64,000 nucleotides of DNA from Zonotrichia leucophrys gambelii. Lineage: Eukaryota > Chordata > Aves > Passeriformes > Passerellidae. Positions 10,701-24,636 of the stretch are shown here, one piece after another; position 1 is the stretch's first letter, and each line of letters opens with the position of its first letter. The translations under genes were made by a program, and so were the position numbers. The stretch spans positions 16,060,599 through 16,124,598 of the forward strand of contig NC_088177.1 of assembly GCF_028769735.1 (NCBI RefSeq). Direction: 5' to 3'. The notes beneath the pieces are model-generated. The model was given only the letters and a program-made list of their open reading frames with translations. It ran no database searches and was not told the DNA's origin.

Positions 10701-12830
10701 TGGATCAGAAGTCAAAATCCTTGGAAATTTTTGCATACACACACACTCATACCTGCACACATGCATGAAACATAATGCTTTAGATATTATGAAATCAGAT
10801 TCCACATCTGAGAAGGGAGAGGCCTGGAAGACCTACGGTTGTGTAAAACATCATTTGGCACTTTCCATCTTAGGATCTGAAAGGGATGTTTTGGCAATGC
10901 TGACATTGTACACAGCAGGCTCCAACAGCAAGCACAGGGATGGTGTTCTAAGGAAAATTAATATTGCTTCCCATTTAATGTATGGCACCAATACTTAGGA
11001 GGAGTTTCTTAGCAAGCCACACTAATCTCCTAACTGATTTGCAAGCTATCACACATGCATTTAACTTTACCTTAAATGAAACAAAACAGCAATACAGTGA
11101 AGTATTGTTGAAACCTGAAAACAGTTCACTCCACATAATTAAATTTTAATTCAAAATGTCATTGCTTGTGTATGATAGAAACATTTTTTATGATCAGTCA
11201 GACAATTTCTACATAATAGTTACCTTTATTTGAAGGCATATTGACTCAAAACAGTAAAAAATGCAAATGAAGATTCTTCACTAGCTAAAATGATGTCAAA
11301 TTATATATACAAATGGTAACATAAAAGAAAAAAAAAGATTTGTCAAGTACATCAAGTAAAGCTCTGGAATAATACAGAACTCCTTGCTGCCTTAATCAGA
11401 AAGTTTAATAGCTCCCATTTAAAGAAAGAGGAATTAAAGGCAGAGTGCAGTCCCAAATACCACTCCCATCTACTCTGAAAATGGTGGCAGAGTAATTTTT
11501 CATGGGTCTGTGATACATGAACAGAAAGCACCCTGTGTATTTGCTGCCTAACACACGAAAAGTGGATTTTGCATTTCATATTGGGACACTCAAACTGAAA
11601 GTGAGCAAGATACTTCTGCATTTGTAACATCCACAGAATTGCTCATCCCTGTCCACAACCTCTCAGCTGTGTTTTCCTCTGCTGTGATCCATGACTTGGC
11701 TGCCCCTGCCCTGTGAGGTTTCCAGGCACAGCACACACCCTGCTGTCCCACACTGCTGGGAGAAGTGAGACCCTCTGGCTCAAGCTGTGTTTGTTGAGTG
11801 CCCACTCTCCTCCTGCTGCAGCCCTGCTGGAGGATCTCAATCCCAGATGGGTGAGGCTGTGAGGATAGGACTGGCAAAGGCTTTGGCTTCCTAAGGAAAT
11901 GGCACATTCTGCCCAGAACACACCTCCACCATTTGTTTTTCCTTTACTTCCTAAAACTTGCCCCAGCTTTGGTGCAAGGCAACCAGCATTAAGCTCCATG
12001 CAGGAGAAATACACAGCAATTTGAGAAGTTCTCTGCAATCCCCCGCCCTGCTTTAGCCACTGCCTCACTGCAGGCAGGTCATGGAGGAGTCTGGTGCAAG
12101 AAGCACTCCGAGAGATCCCCTGCAGATGTTTTATGAGCTTAGACCGCTCTAAAATGGTTCTTGCTTCCACCATAGCAGGCAGATGTAAAGCCTGCTCTGT
12201 GCCAGCTCTGTGAGTGAGCAGGGTGTGTGGATGTGCAATATGCTGATAACAGACGAGGTGCCAGTAGATGGCTCTCAAGATATGAGGCCTATGGCTCGCA
12301 CAGGGCTGAGCCACCTTCGTGCCTGGGGAGCACTGCTGCTGCATGCTGGGAACAAAACAGCCACTCAGACTGCACCTGGGGACAGCACAGGACAGGGTGC
12401 CATGCCACTGTGGCACCTTCTCCCCAGACAGGCCTAAAAATAGCAAAGCTCTTAGCTTTGTTAGTTTTGATAATTCAAGGCAAAAATGCACTCCTCACTA
12501 AAGTACGCTTGAAATCTCCCTTTAATTCTTTAAATGAGATTTAAGGGCTGTTTAAATAGGCTGGGAAAAGCTGAGATAATGCTTCTGCAGGAGCCCTGGT
12601 AGTGTGTAAGCAGAGGTACTGCCAGTCCCAGGGGGGTTATGTAGTTAATAAGTCAGATTTTCTTAACTAAACAGTTGAGCTATGTCTATTTAGAGTTGAT
12701 TTTCTCAAGCATACATGAACCAACACCCCTAAGGGGAGGGGGTCCAGGAGGGATGCTCACAGTTAGAAATTCTACAGAGGATTGAAATGAATTTTTAGTA
12801 CTGTGTAACTACAGCAGATAACATTTAATT
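4721..12830. other. Non-coding flank upstream of TMEFF2
   Basis: No exon, RNA gene or mobile element is recognisable. Low-complexity parts are a pyrimidine-rich stretch at about 5480-5640 and a short CA-rich run at about 10735-10765. Locally GC-richer patches without recognisable coding content lie around 6880-7040, 10220-10460 and 11640-11900. A perfect 13-bp tandem duplication is at 7695-7720. Open frames are all below about 130 codons, except a 282-codon minus-strand frame over a GC-richer patch at 11643-12491, and resemble nothing I know. Confidence 0.7.
7695..7720. repeat. Perfect 13-bp tandem duplication
   Basis: TTAATCTATTTAA occurs twice head to tail with no mismatch (7695-7707 and 7708-7720). 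The duplication creates a central TTAATTAA palindrome. It is probably a replication-slippage product. Confidence 0.85.
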
Positions 12831-12831
12831 G

Positions 12832-13020
12832 GGAGAGGAGAGGAGAGGAGAGGAGAGGAGAGGAGAGGAGAGGAGAGGAGAGGAGAGGAGAGGAGAGGAG
12901 AGGAGAGGAGAGGAGGAGAGGAGAGGAGAGGAGAGGAGAGGAGAGGAGAGGAGAGGAGAGGGAGGAGAGGAGAGAAGAGAAGAGAAGAGAAGAGAAGAGA
13001 AGAGAAGAGAAGAGAAGAGA
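12832..13020. repeat. Polypurine pentanucleotide microsatellite (AGGAG)n then (AAGAG)n
   Basis: About 190 bases consist almost only of purines. The first 140 bases are AGGAG units with phase interruptions near 12911 and 12961. From about 12970 the unit changes to AGAAG, as if one base had mutated and the new unit then spread. The open frames on both strands here are repeat translations and not genes. Mirror-symmetric purine tracts of this length can form triplex (H-) DNA, and length is likely to vary between individuals. The tract lies about 9.6 kb upstream of the TMEFF2 promoter. Confidence 0.97.
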
Positions 13021-13070
13021 GCTCTCATTCTCAGTTTAGACAGCAATTGATATCTCAAGTCTAAATTCAA

Positions 13071-13110
13071 ATGAATGAAATTAAATGAAAATTAAATGAA
13101 TGAATGAAAG
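13071..13110. repeat. Degenerate (AATG)n tetranucleotide repeat
   Basis: Repeated ATGA/AATGAA units, in part as TTAAATGAAA, follow 50 bases after the pentanucleotide microsatellite. It is short and imperfect. Confidence 0.7.
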
Positions 13111-16100
13111 TCACATGAATTGAGTAAATAAAGAGATAACAAAAGCAACCAAATTCTTTTTGCCACCCAGTCATTCTTAAAACAAGGAAGAGGGTTTGTA
13201 CACCACAACTTTATACAGACAACTGGTCATTTAGTGGATGTACTAGAAATTCTACTGGAAATGTTATTAAATTTTTAATTAAATTTGGTTTTATTGTTAC
13301 TTTAAATGCAATTTTCCACAAAGCATGTCCTGAGGCCTTTGCCAGTCAACTGTGATACATTTTCCTGGCCAGTAACCCCAGCCTATATATCTTACACTCC
13401 TCCTCTTTCTTGGTTTCATGTCAGGGACAGCTAGAATGAGGGCTGACTAAATAATTAGCAAAGGGAATACCACATCTGTATGTTTCTGTAGTCATTAGGT
13501 TAGCAAGAAAACAAAACTAACTTTCATAATCTCTTTCCCTTTAGGTACCTGGCACTTTCCAGGAGCAAAGTAGGGAAAAAATGTAATTGCTAAAATCTCA
13601 CACATTCATCATTAGACTAATGATACCTTTTTCTCTCCATCTTGTCCCATAAAGGCATCTATAGAAGAAATGCAGGCTTGAAGTGTTTCACCCCCATCCA
13701 GCAACAGTGTAGAATATTAGAATATTATGTAATAAGGTAGAATAAGATAATGACATAATTTAGCATTATTAGACAGTGTGCCCAAACCATTTCCAGCCAC
13801 AAGAAAAATAAGGGTGAGGGCCGGGGGCTTGGACTGGCACCAGTGAAGGTGAGGAGTCCTGAGTGAGCTGCCTTCCTTCTGTGCCCTCCAGAGGAACAAC
13901 ATTTCCTAATTTCCAGCTCTGCTCCCAAGTTTGTGTATGTTCATGTCGTTCCTCTTGCCTCCTCCTCCAATCACAGGCTACAGAGGGAATTTAAGGAAGG
14001 TAGCTGGGTAAGTTTTGTCAGGTAAATTAGGTCTGCCACCTGTTTTGCATTAAGAGTATCTAGTATTTCAGACTATTAAAAAAAAAAGGATAAATTTTCA
14101 CTGAGAAGTTGGGCTGAGTTGAGGTAGGAACAAACTGCTTTACTTTGGTTTTCTGAACCCCAACTTTTTACAGAAGATGAGCGTCATTTATTCCATGGTA
14201 CTCTCCAAAGCCTTGCATGGAACTCTGCTCTCAGGTTTGAGAAGGATCTGTTGACCTCAAACGATTTTAATGTAAGTTACGTCACTGAATTGTAGCCGTT
14301 CTGGTATTAATAGGGGTACCAGAAGCTGTGTGAGTCATGTAAAAAAAGCTTCCATTCTTATACAAGGTCATAATTTCTCTTTTCCACCCCACCCCAGATT
14401 TCTCCCATATGAGGAGCAGAGGGTGGTATTAGCATTGGAAGGAAGTTGGCTGACATTCTGATCCCACAGAAATAAATGTGAGCTAGTTATTTTAGTTAGC
14501 CAGGGTTTTTTCCCATCAGCTTTCATGACTAATATAGTTAGTCCTTGATTTACATGCTATTATCTCCCTCTGAACTTTAGAGAATCTTGTGCTCATTTCT
14601 TTTTATTACAGCACTAGAAACTATTAAAGAAAAGCTCACCTTGAAGTGTAGAAGGAAAGGTGGTGGTTCTGCAAAGGCAGGCTATCTAATGAATTCATGG
14701 CTTCCCCTACAGAACTGTTCTCATACTGGTGATCGGAATTTTTCAAGATAAATTTGCTAAAATGAATTTCACTTATTATGCTTCTCCTTTTATGGACCTG
14801 TGCCCTGATTCAATCTCCCAGTCTGAACATCTGGTATGCCTTAAAAAGATTCTTCCACGTGGAGCCTGGTTCCCGATTTCCTCAGCTATTATTTATTACA
14901 TCGTTTGGGCTTTAGAAGGGATTGCTGAACCAGTGTGGATAATCTAAAAAATAAACTTAATCTAAAACTAATGCAAACTGTACAGCATAGGAGATTTAGA
15001 AAAGCTTACTTAGCAGTCAAGTAAAACCCTTTTATTTATCTTGGTACTTCCTGAATCCACCTCTGAACAGATATGGGATCATGAGGGAAAAAAAACCCCA
15101 AATACTTTCTGAGTGACCAGAAGGCAGAAATTCCTCACACTCTTGGAAACGATTGTCTGAGCAATGTTTAGGGATCAGAGAGGTTTGAACTCCCTCACAT
15201 CATCCCCATCTCAGCTGCCAGGTGGCATCAGGAAGTTTCAGCCCTTGTTTTGAGAGCAGTGTCTATTACCCACATTTAAGCCAAACCATCTTTTTCAATT
15301 TAAATTATGGCTGCCTTAACAGCCTGCTGCCTGAAATGTTCTTTGATACTGTGGCAGAACACTTTCCAACAGTGTACAGTCAAATCTGTGGGGCCTGTTA
15401 ATGCTGTGTGCTGGCAAAACCCCTATTTGGGACATAGAAAGGTGATTATCACCTTCTAAGCTTTGTCCAAATAGAAAGCTAAAACAATCTGGATTGGATG
15501 TGAACACTGCGTACAAAATTCTTTAACATCTCGTGTCTCCAGAGTTGAGCTTAGTGCCAATGGCTTCAGCAAATGAAGCAAAATAATCCCAGATCCAAGG
15601 CCTTCAGGAGTGAGAAAGGCAGAGCTGTTGGTAGCAGCAGTGCTGCTCTCACAGAGTTTGTTAAATGTGGTGTGGAAACGTGAGTGCTCAGGAGCTCATG
15701 AACCCAGACGGAGGATTTTTAACGTGTTCTTGCAGGAACAGAGAGGAGCTCTGCTCAGGGCCAGGTGACGTACCAGGTGTTGTACAAGAGACCTTCTGGC
15801 ACTCTTGGGGATTTTACACACCTCAAGCAGCAAGTTTTAGCTAGAAAAGTTTTAATTTTAAGTTTTTTTTCAGAGAAGAAGGTTTCCTTTTTCATATCAA
15901 TAATACTTATTTTCAAGCACAGATTATTTGTATATAATTCTTGTCTTTTTTCTCTGGCTTAACCATTGTTAAGGGTTTGTGTTGCCATAACAGCACATTT
16001 TTCAGTGATACTGATGGGGCAAATCCAGTTCAAACACCCCTCCCAGTCATAGTCATCTGTTCTGATACACATATGACATATCTATCATGCTGAGAATGTA

Positions 16101-19100
16101 AAATGGCCCAGAAGATGTGGGGAGTGAGCTCTGGATGGCCTGGTCAGATCCTCTTCACTATTGTCATAAACACATCTGGGTTATTTTGCTGAATCAAAAT
16201 TATCTGTTTCTTTGTTTGACCTTCAAGAGCACTTTTAAACACCTTGGCACCTTGAAATATAGAGAAAACAGTTTCTTAAAAGCACCAGTACCTGTGCACT
16301 ACTACCTTTCTCTCCAGTACCTAAAACCAGCACACCAGCCAGCACTTTATTGCAGAAATTTGTTCTGTGCTGGAAAGCAGCCCCGGTATGGACTTAAAAG
16401 TCAATGTCTCCTTTCCTTGTTAGCAGAGCTGCCCAGGGCAGAGCTGAGCTGCCCACCACAGCTCCCCAGGCACATTTGCTGCTTACAGCTGACCCGCAGA
16501 GGTGGGGAAGCCGTGGCTGGAGCTAAGCTCAGGAGCACTTCCCAAATCCGAGTTCAAATGCATTTCTGCCTTCCTGCTGGGGGAGGAATTGAGCATGTGG
16601 CCTGTCCCTCCCTGTGCCAGCAGGTCCTGCAGCAAGCAGGGCGTGAAGGCCACCAGGGCTGGTGCTGGGGTCTGGCTGGGTGCCCAGCCCAGCAGCCAGC
16701 AAGGGAAGGTGTGAGCCTGAGGAGGAGCCACAGAGCCAAGGCTGCTCATCCAGAGAACCCCTGCCTGTGAGAGATGGTGCTCCAGAGGCAAATGCTCAAC
16801 TGCATTCTGCAAATGATACCCTTGTTAAAGACTGTCAAATGGCTCAGAACTAAGGTTTCTGGAAAATGTACAAAATGAAAACAAAATTACAGCACTGCTG
16901 TAGATAGTGACAAAGCATGAAGATACATCAGCATTAAATAAATAGCCAGCTTGGGGTTCTCAATTGCAATTACCACATACTCTCTGTGTTTGCAATACCT
17001 AGGAGACCCACAGCACATTACAGAATTTTGTTAATTACTAAGTAAGTGAAGAAGGAGAGGAAAAAACACTGTGACTAAAATGTATATTGTGTATTGATTT
17101 AGAGAACTGTAATTTAAAATTAATAATTTATCATTCCTTTTAACAGGCTATATTCTATTTTATAAAAAGTAATGAAACCTTTGGAATACAGAGGAAATCT
17201 CTTCCCACTCTGTCATTTCATCTATGCTGAGAAAGGAGAAGGAGTGGTTTGTCTTGCTCCTGCCACATTTATAAAATGTGCAGTTTGGCAAAGAGTAGAT
17301 TAGCAAGATTACAGACTTCTCTTTGCTGTTACTAATCATGAAAAACAGTGGACAAAGTAGTAACTAGTGTGCGATGTTAGGAGAGTCTCCCCAGGTAATA
17401 CCCTCAGGAAGCAATCACAGGGGCACTCAGAACAGTGACAGTCACTGCCCCACCAGTTTCAGCAGTTCTGACCAGCAGAAGTTGCTTGTTTATTGAATGC
17501 TAATGAGATCATCTTCATCTCCCTCTTGCTTGAAAAGCTAAGTCACTCAGATCAGGACTTCCACAAGAAATAGAACACTGCAAGCTATTAATGAAATCAC
17601 AGTTGGTTCACATCTAACTGGAGGAACAACCGAAACAAAAGTAACTTGTCATGAGAAATTATTTAACCCTGCTGCAGCTGCAACCTTTGTTTTGAGTGTA
17701 TGTGCCCATTTGGGCTAAATAATTTCCTACAACCACACTGTGAAAACTTCAGGGGGAAAAAGCTTCACAGAGAGCTTCAAACAAAGCCAAGTATTAAGTT
17801 CTTATGTGTGCTTTCTTTATAGAGGCATTAATCATTTTCAGTTATTGCTCATTTTTAGTGCAGATAGCTCGTGCTACATCCTTGCTGTTAGAGACGTGAA
17901 AAGCTTCCCAGCATGCTGAGGAGGTCAGGTCCCAGCCTCCTCTCCAGTGGAAACAGGGCTTATGGGATTACATTGATTATGAGCATGCAACTCTTTTCTC
18001 CCTCATACATTATTTATTTAATTGGCTGCTTTCAACCAAACTAGAGAATCACAGATTTCTCCAAAGTAATTAAATTCCTACAAGTTTCATTGAAGCAGAC
18101 AAATAGGAAAAGGACAGAGACCCTAGACATGCTCTGAACTGAGATTCTTTTTAATAGACACCAAAGAACCTCAAGAGGAGATTCAACTAATGATACCAAC
18201 TACAAGTAAAAGCCATGTGAAGCTCTGACCCCTGTCAAGGGTCTTTAGAGATAAATTAGACACAAATTTAGTGCTGATGAATCTGTGCCAGCTGCCATCA
18301 GCTGCTGCATGCACCTTGCATTTGGCATGGATGCTCAATGTGTTGAAAGCGTAGTCCAAAGTTAGGACACTGTCCTAAAATCTGGAGAGACATTACTGCT
18401 CTGCCATGCATTTCTGTGTGATTATGGATTAGGATTTGTATGATGGTGCCGAAATGAGAACAATGCCTTTGGTCTCTACAAAGAAAGATGCAACAGGTAG
18501 TAAGGCACTCACACAATGTGGGGACACAAAGAAGGAACCTCAAAAACCCTGGAGAAAATTAGGAAATTACCATACAGCTTCTCATTCTCCCACTTAATGC
18601 ACAACTTGTCTTCTAGATTTTATTTTCACATATCTTGTTTCTTGTATCTTTTTTTTTCTGACCAGTTACCCTCTGACACCAGTTGGTTCGAGATATGTAA
18701 TCAGCCTGGGAAGAACTAGAGGAACAGCTCACAGCTTCAGAAGGAGGGCTCAGGAAGAGAATCCAAAGCATGTGAAGAGGCAGCATCCCAGGACAGCTGG
18801 GATTTTCACAGAACTGCTACTCTGCCTGCAGTTTGCTTTACATGCCCTGTTGATTGCAATAATATACCCCCAGTAACTTTTCTCTTGAGATTTAATTATA
18901 GAATTAATATCCCAAATTTTCAAAATTTCAACAGGCCTCCAAACAAAACCATAGGAAGTAGGAAAAATGCATATATGAGGCAATCAGCTGTTAAGAGCCA
19001 CAGACATAGGGAATTGCATCTAATCCACTAATTCCCAACAGCTGGAGAAAAGTCATTACTTGTAGGCAAGGTAAGCCCCCATGCCCTTTCAGAGCCACAC

Positions 19101-22100
19101 TCGCTTTTCATGCACTCTTTCTGCAGGGATGGGATACAACAGCAGAACAGAGGTAGCTGTTCTGATGGGGCACACACATTACAAACTTATGTCTTCATAT
19201 GTATAGTGTACAGGTTTTTTTCTAATTTCCCCTCCCAATTAATTAATTTTTCTTTAAAGCTCAGTATTTTCAATTGGTGGAAGTTCTGTTCTACTTAGTA
19301 TCACTTCACTTTCTCTTCATTTTTCTGCAATTCTCAAAGCATCTCCCTTTCTGGGGAAAAAGAACCACCAAAAGCAACAACCATAAAACCAAAACTCCCA
19401 AATCTGATATGTCAAATGCTAAAGTAAGGTTACTTCTATTTATCTAGATGAAAAGAGAATCACCCATTTCATATACAGTAGGCACTCCAGGACAAAACCA
19501 GAAACTAAGTGGTTTACCTTTATGTCTAGTCCTGGTCATCTTACTGTTGTGCAGAGAATAATGAAAGATAACAAAGGCACTCTCATACTGCCAGATCACT
19601 TGACTTCTGTTTAAATGCATCCTTAAAGATACAACTACCCCAAATCTCATCCCCAAGCAGGTCAACAGAATACAGAGATGGCAAATATCTAAGTGGCTCT
19701 TAGAAGAATGTCCCTGGTGTTATCCCTGAGCAACATTGTCTATTACACTGCCAAACTAATGAGGACCAAACCAGCAAAAAATTCTGAGTGACAAAACAAA
19801 GTATATCTCCTAGCTCTGGATGGGCCACTGAATGATCATTCCTCTGCTCACAAAGTTTGGTTCCAATTACACCTCTGAATTGCTCATTCCTTGAAGACAT
19901 CTGGTGTAAATTGCTTTCTGAAAAGTAGCCACAAATTTCACAAAGTTATGCAGATACAACAGCTGTTGTATATATGCTCACCCAAAAGCGAGAAGTGGCA
20001 TTCTGCTTCTTCCCCATCTTGGAACATAAACTCACTTCTTTGCATCTACTGTGCAAGCAGAATGTGGGTTTTTTGTTGTTGTTGGATTTGGGGTTTTTTG
20101 CTTTTTTTTGTTCTATTTTGTAGGTTTTGTTCTTCCCCCCACCCCTCCCCCTATCCTGCTGGCTCCATTCTTTCCCCATAAACCTATGCCTGCAAATTAC
20201 AAATGCTGTGTTGCTAAATTCTGGCTTTATACCTAGAAAGTGCTGCAAAATCCTGGCTGAGGTTGTGCTGAGTGCTCGGCGGCTGTTTTGGTGGCAGCTG
20301 TTTTCTCTGAGTCACCTGGAAACCAGCTGTTCTTTAGCTGCCTTCTCCTTGGTTAGAGGATGCTCACTGGAGGCCATTTCTGGGATTTGTGATTCATTTG
20401 CAGGAGATTGCTGGACAGATCCTGCTTTTCCCATATGCTGGAAGGCCACCTCTGCAAACAGCTGTGCCATTTGGAAAGGTGTGACAATGCTCTTGCTTTT
20501 GAGGGTTTGATTAATCAATATAATGTGAATTTTGTTCAAAACTGTATCGGTCCAACCTAAATTTCAGTTATCAACAGGAATGTCTCTGCACACTTCACTA
20601 AGCTTTGAGTTAGATTGTGCTAAATTCAGCATCTCTGTTTTCCCAGCAGATGATGGTTGGAAACAAAATTCATGTGTGTGCAGAGAGATCAGAAAAACAA
20701 AATCTATACCACACTCAAGCAATGAATAAACTATATCTGAGTTAGGGATGTGGTTTGATTCATCTGTCATTTAGACTGGCTTGGTGTCAGTATCTCCTGA
20801 CCTCAGCCAAATGATTCTGGCAGTCCCCTGAAGAACAGGGACAAAACAAACTCCAGTATCTTGAAATAGCATAACATGAGTTATTGTGATGGAGCTTTTA
20901 ATAATATACAAGAGACATACAGTATCCATGTTTGGAGTAAAATAAGGATGGCATTTACTCTAAAATGAATGGCTGACTTGGATCCTGGCCCTACAAGAGT
21001 GAATGGCAAAAAAAATCTCCAACAAAACAACTCCACTCATATTTTTTAAACTAAAATTTTAACAGGATTCTTTTTCCTGTGAGAGATATGAAGAGGTATC
21101 TTTGCTTACATTATTTTAAGACCTTTTAATAAATCCACATGAATTGTCAGTATATTTATCTGATTTGATTTTATATGATGGGAAAAGGGGAAATAAATGT
21201 GTTTAACAGAGAAAACCAAGCAGACATCTAAAATGATGAGATTTTTCCCAGCATTTGCTGTGATCATCTGATTCTGCATCCCTCTGCCCTCACTCTTGTG
21301 TTTCTGTGCCTCTGTTCTTTCTAGATTTTATCTGACTCTGAGACTCAGCTCCTGTCTCTGGAACAGAGATAGCACACCTAGGTTACTGCAGTCTAAGTAA
21401 TGAAAAATGGCCATTAGTAAGATTGCAGGAAAAGAAAATTTTGAAATGTTCTAGCTATATAGTAACTGCCACAGAGTGCTACACACAACACAAATTACGC
21501 CAAGAAATGGACAAACCTCCATGGACCTTTCCAGTTTTTCCCAGTTTCTTGGGGTGTTTATTTTTTTGTTTTCCTTTAAACTTCATCAGTCCATATAATA
21601 GAAGAGATATATGCTGTCTAAATAATACAATAAGCTGTCTAAATATTTCTAGTACCAGGGGATAAGGAGACATTTTAAACACTTGATTGCAGTAAGAAGC
21701 TGAATACAGGAGCCAACACAGGTACCATTCCTCAATCCTCCTGGGTTAAGGAGAGGGACAAATACTAATACAATGAAAAGTAAGCACAACCCCTACAAAA
21801 GCTGGATTAACCCTTCTCCCAGGGCACTGCAATCAGCAATTCCTGATGAAAGATGTTAAACAGGAAAATATTTCCACATGGCTTTGTGGACAGGTCTGCC
21901 CCTTCCCTGGGCTCACTTCCACGAGTGAGAAATGGGCTGGTGTCCTGCTGTCCCTGCCCGCCTGCCCTCCCTGGTGTGGGGCACTTCAAAACACTGCTCC
22001 TGGTAAGGAGGTGAGGCAAAGGAGGTGGGAGAGGAAGGGAGAGCTTGTTCTTAAGGGAAAAGGATTCTTCCAGTGGTAGAATAGAAAACCAATTGTCACA

Positions 22101-24617
22101 GATGGGTACATACTCAGCTCCTGCCTGCTTTCAGAATGGTTTCTACTCTCCAACACCTCCTGTTGCTTTTGTCCTCTACATCATCAGCAAGGATCGACTC
22201 TCTGTAACAGGGATTTATTCTGGAGAAAAGGCAGAAGCTGAAGGCCTTGCAGAAAACATCAGAACTATTTCTGAATAAAGTGCCACTGTGACCACACTCT
22301 GATACCACACAAACACGGAACTAACACTGCTCCTGTAAAGATTGTGGGATTTGTCTTGTCTTTGTTGAACCTTAGGCTGCTGTTTCATATTCTAATAGAA
22401 ATTAAAGAGCTAATTACATACAATTTAGACTACACATGAGGGACACAGGCTCAGCTTCCAGCTGAGCTGGGAAAATTTTAATTGTTTAGTTAGAAAAGCA
22501 ATCTATTTGGAGATGTGCGAAACAACTTCTGATTCTAGGTTAAAAGTCATCAGAGCAATTTATGATCTTACAACTATTAATTTCCTAACTTAGATCAAGG
22601 AATAGCAACTGTAAGGAAAAGGCAGTGACTGTGTAGATTAAATCATTAGACCCACAGTCAGCAGAACTAATGTCCATTAACCCAAGTGGCAGCATTAACA
22701 CCCTTCTTCCTGGCACGGACCCACGGCCTCCCCCTAATCTGCTTTTCTGGAAGAACACCTGGCTACAACAGAGTGAGGCAATTCCAAGAAAAAACAACCA
22801 AACAAACTAAGCAGAAAGGCAGCATCCATCTTATTTGGCTATGGGATTTTCCACAGTGATATGGAGTCCATCAGTGATGGGCACAAGGGGAGAGTGTCCC
22901 CTCCTTCCCACCGGACTGCTCAGGACACTAAGGATCGCAAAAACACTTTATTAGGAAAGGACTGTGGGAAACTGCAGGGCAGAAGGAAGGAAAAGCACTA
23001 GTTTTCTGGCCAGCATCAATGTCACCTGCCTCTTCTCTCCTGCCTGGTCAAGTCACCCAAAAACCTGACAGACAGCTTCCAGCAGAGACTGGCTGTAGTG
23101 CCACTGGCAACCAAAGGACATTATTACACTGAAGAAAAAAAAAAAGAAGAAGCAGAGAAATCTCAAAGGCATTTTATTTTTATAATGATGAAAAAGTGTC
23201 CTCATGTTCCAGTTATGAATGTGAACACACACATTTTAGGGATCTTTTAATAATATTTACTCCTTAGCTATTCTCATTTCCCAAAAGCACCCTGTTCTGG
23301 GTCTGCTACCATCAGTTCTGTACAGTCCACAGTCAGCAAGGAATGTCATTTAAAAACTCCTAATGTGTAGGATTTAAGCAGCATTTATGTGGCTGACAGA
23401 TTCTGTCTTACTGTGCAGAAGGGATAAGTAACAAAAACCAACAATAAATTAGAAACTTGCAACAACAGTGAGATTTAACGAGAGCGCATTCACAGAGAGC
23501 TGCCGAGGGCAAATTAAACGAACCAGGATGGATTGCCATCTGTTTTGGGCAGTGGCACTTGGCAAGGACCTAGGGCCAGAAGGGACTGGTGTTATCTTTG
23601 CTGTCTAGGTCACCACACCATGCTGCCTAGGATAGGCTCAAGCCAGGGATTCAAACAAAATAGTTGCCTTCAACTTCTCCTCATGCCAGAGCAGCACAAA
23701 GCAAATACATTTTGCATAACCCTTGACAAGTTATCTGCCATATTAATCTGGTGATTTGCTCAGTTGAGTCTCCAGATTTATCTGTTCTCTTTTAATTGTG
23801 GCCATGATTCAGTCATCGCATCCATTTTTGCTGATATCACTGAAAGTGTACCTCATTTGTTCAGTAATATGCTCATTTTATTAAAAAGATAAGGAAGCAA
23901 ATATAAAATGAAAGACATTAATAAACATTGGACTGACTTAGTACATCAAACCACCACATGAGTACTCATAATTTAAGAAAAATAACCACGTCAGTCACTG
24001 AATTAATAATACAACTAAAGATCTGGGCTCTATTTTCTAGGGTCTATACAAATATGTTATAAAAAAAGAAATACGCAGCCTCTGTTTTGAGGCAAAAATA
24101 TTGGGTAACACTTTCAACACCAATCACTAAGAGAGATTGCCTGATATATTGGCAGAAAATTCAAAATTTCAGGTCCAAGAACATCATAATACAGAATAAA
24201 ACACTGCTCCCCTTCAACCCTTCCACAGCCCTGACTGAACTGCCACTGAGCTTCACTGCTAGGGTGAAGATCTGTTTGGTGAGAAGGGGCTGGGCAGGTC
24301 TAGAGCAATGTGCTTTTGCCACTGTGCAGAAAACTGCTGGAGGACATGAAGGTAAAGCACTCTGTGTCCCTGTCCACCTGAATGACATGGGCTTATGCTG
24401 CATTTTAGCTGCAAGTGCCGTCTATAGATTAATGGTACTGCTCAGACAGGGCAGTGGTGACTCTGGTCCCTCTGTTCTGTGGTGGGATAGTAAAGCTGGA
24501 TCATTCTGGGGTTTTTTTTCCTGAGTTCAGGTGCAAGGAATACTCCTTGCCTAGAGTTTTCTATTTCCTACCCATCACAAAGAGGGCAGAGACATGGAAA
24601 TCTTCAGGGTGATGTTC

Positions 24618-24636
24618 CATGACCTCTGAGGTCATG
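24618..24636. repeat. Perfect inverted repeat of AGGTCA half-sites
   Basis: CATGACCTC-T-GAGGTCATG has 9-bp arms around one base. It contains TGACCT-CTG-AGGTCA, an everted repeat of the nuclear-receptor half-site with a 3-bp spacer. Receptor binding is an inference from motif only. Confidence 0.6.

Noticed and set aside
11643..12491. A 282-codon minus-strand open frame
   Set aside because: It lies in locally GC-richer non-coding DNA. No domain, signal peptide or family resemblance is seen, and the composition is mixed Ser/Leu/Cys without codon bias. It remains the longest unexplained frame, and a tblastn search would settle it.
12825..13070. Open frames made of Glu-Arg-Arg-Gly or Leu-Leu-Ser-Ser repeats
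   Set aside because: They are translations of the pentanucleotide microsatellite on both strands.
16117..16770. A 217-codon plus-strand open frame
   Set aside because: No recognisable homology. It overlaps other long frames in a GC-rich patch, which suggests stop depletion and not coding.
18684..18694. GGTTCGAGA resembling a tRNA T-loop (B box)
   Set aside because: No A box, acceptor stem or anticodon arm can be fitted around it.
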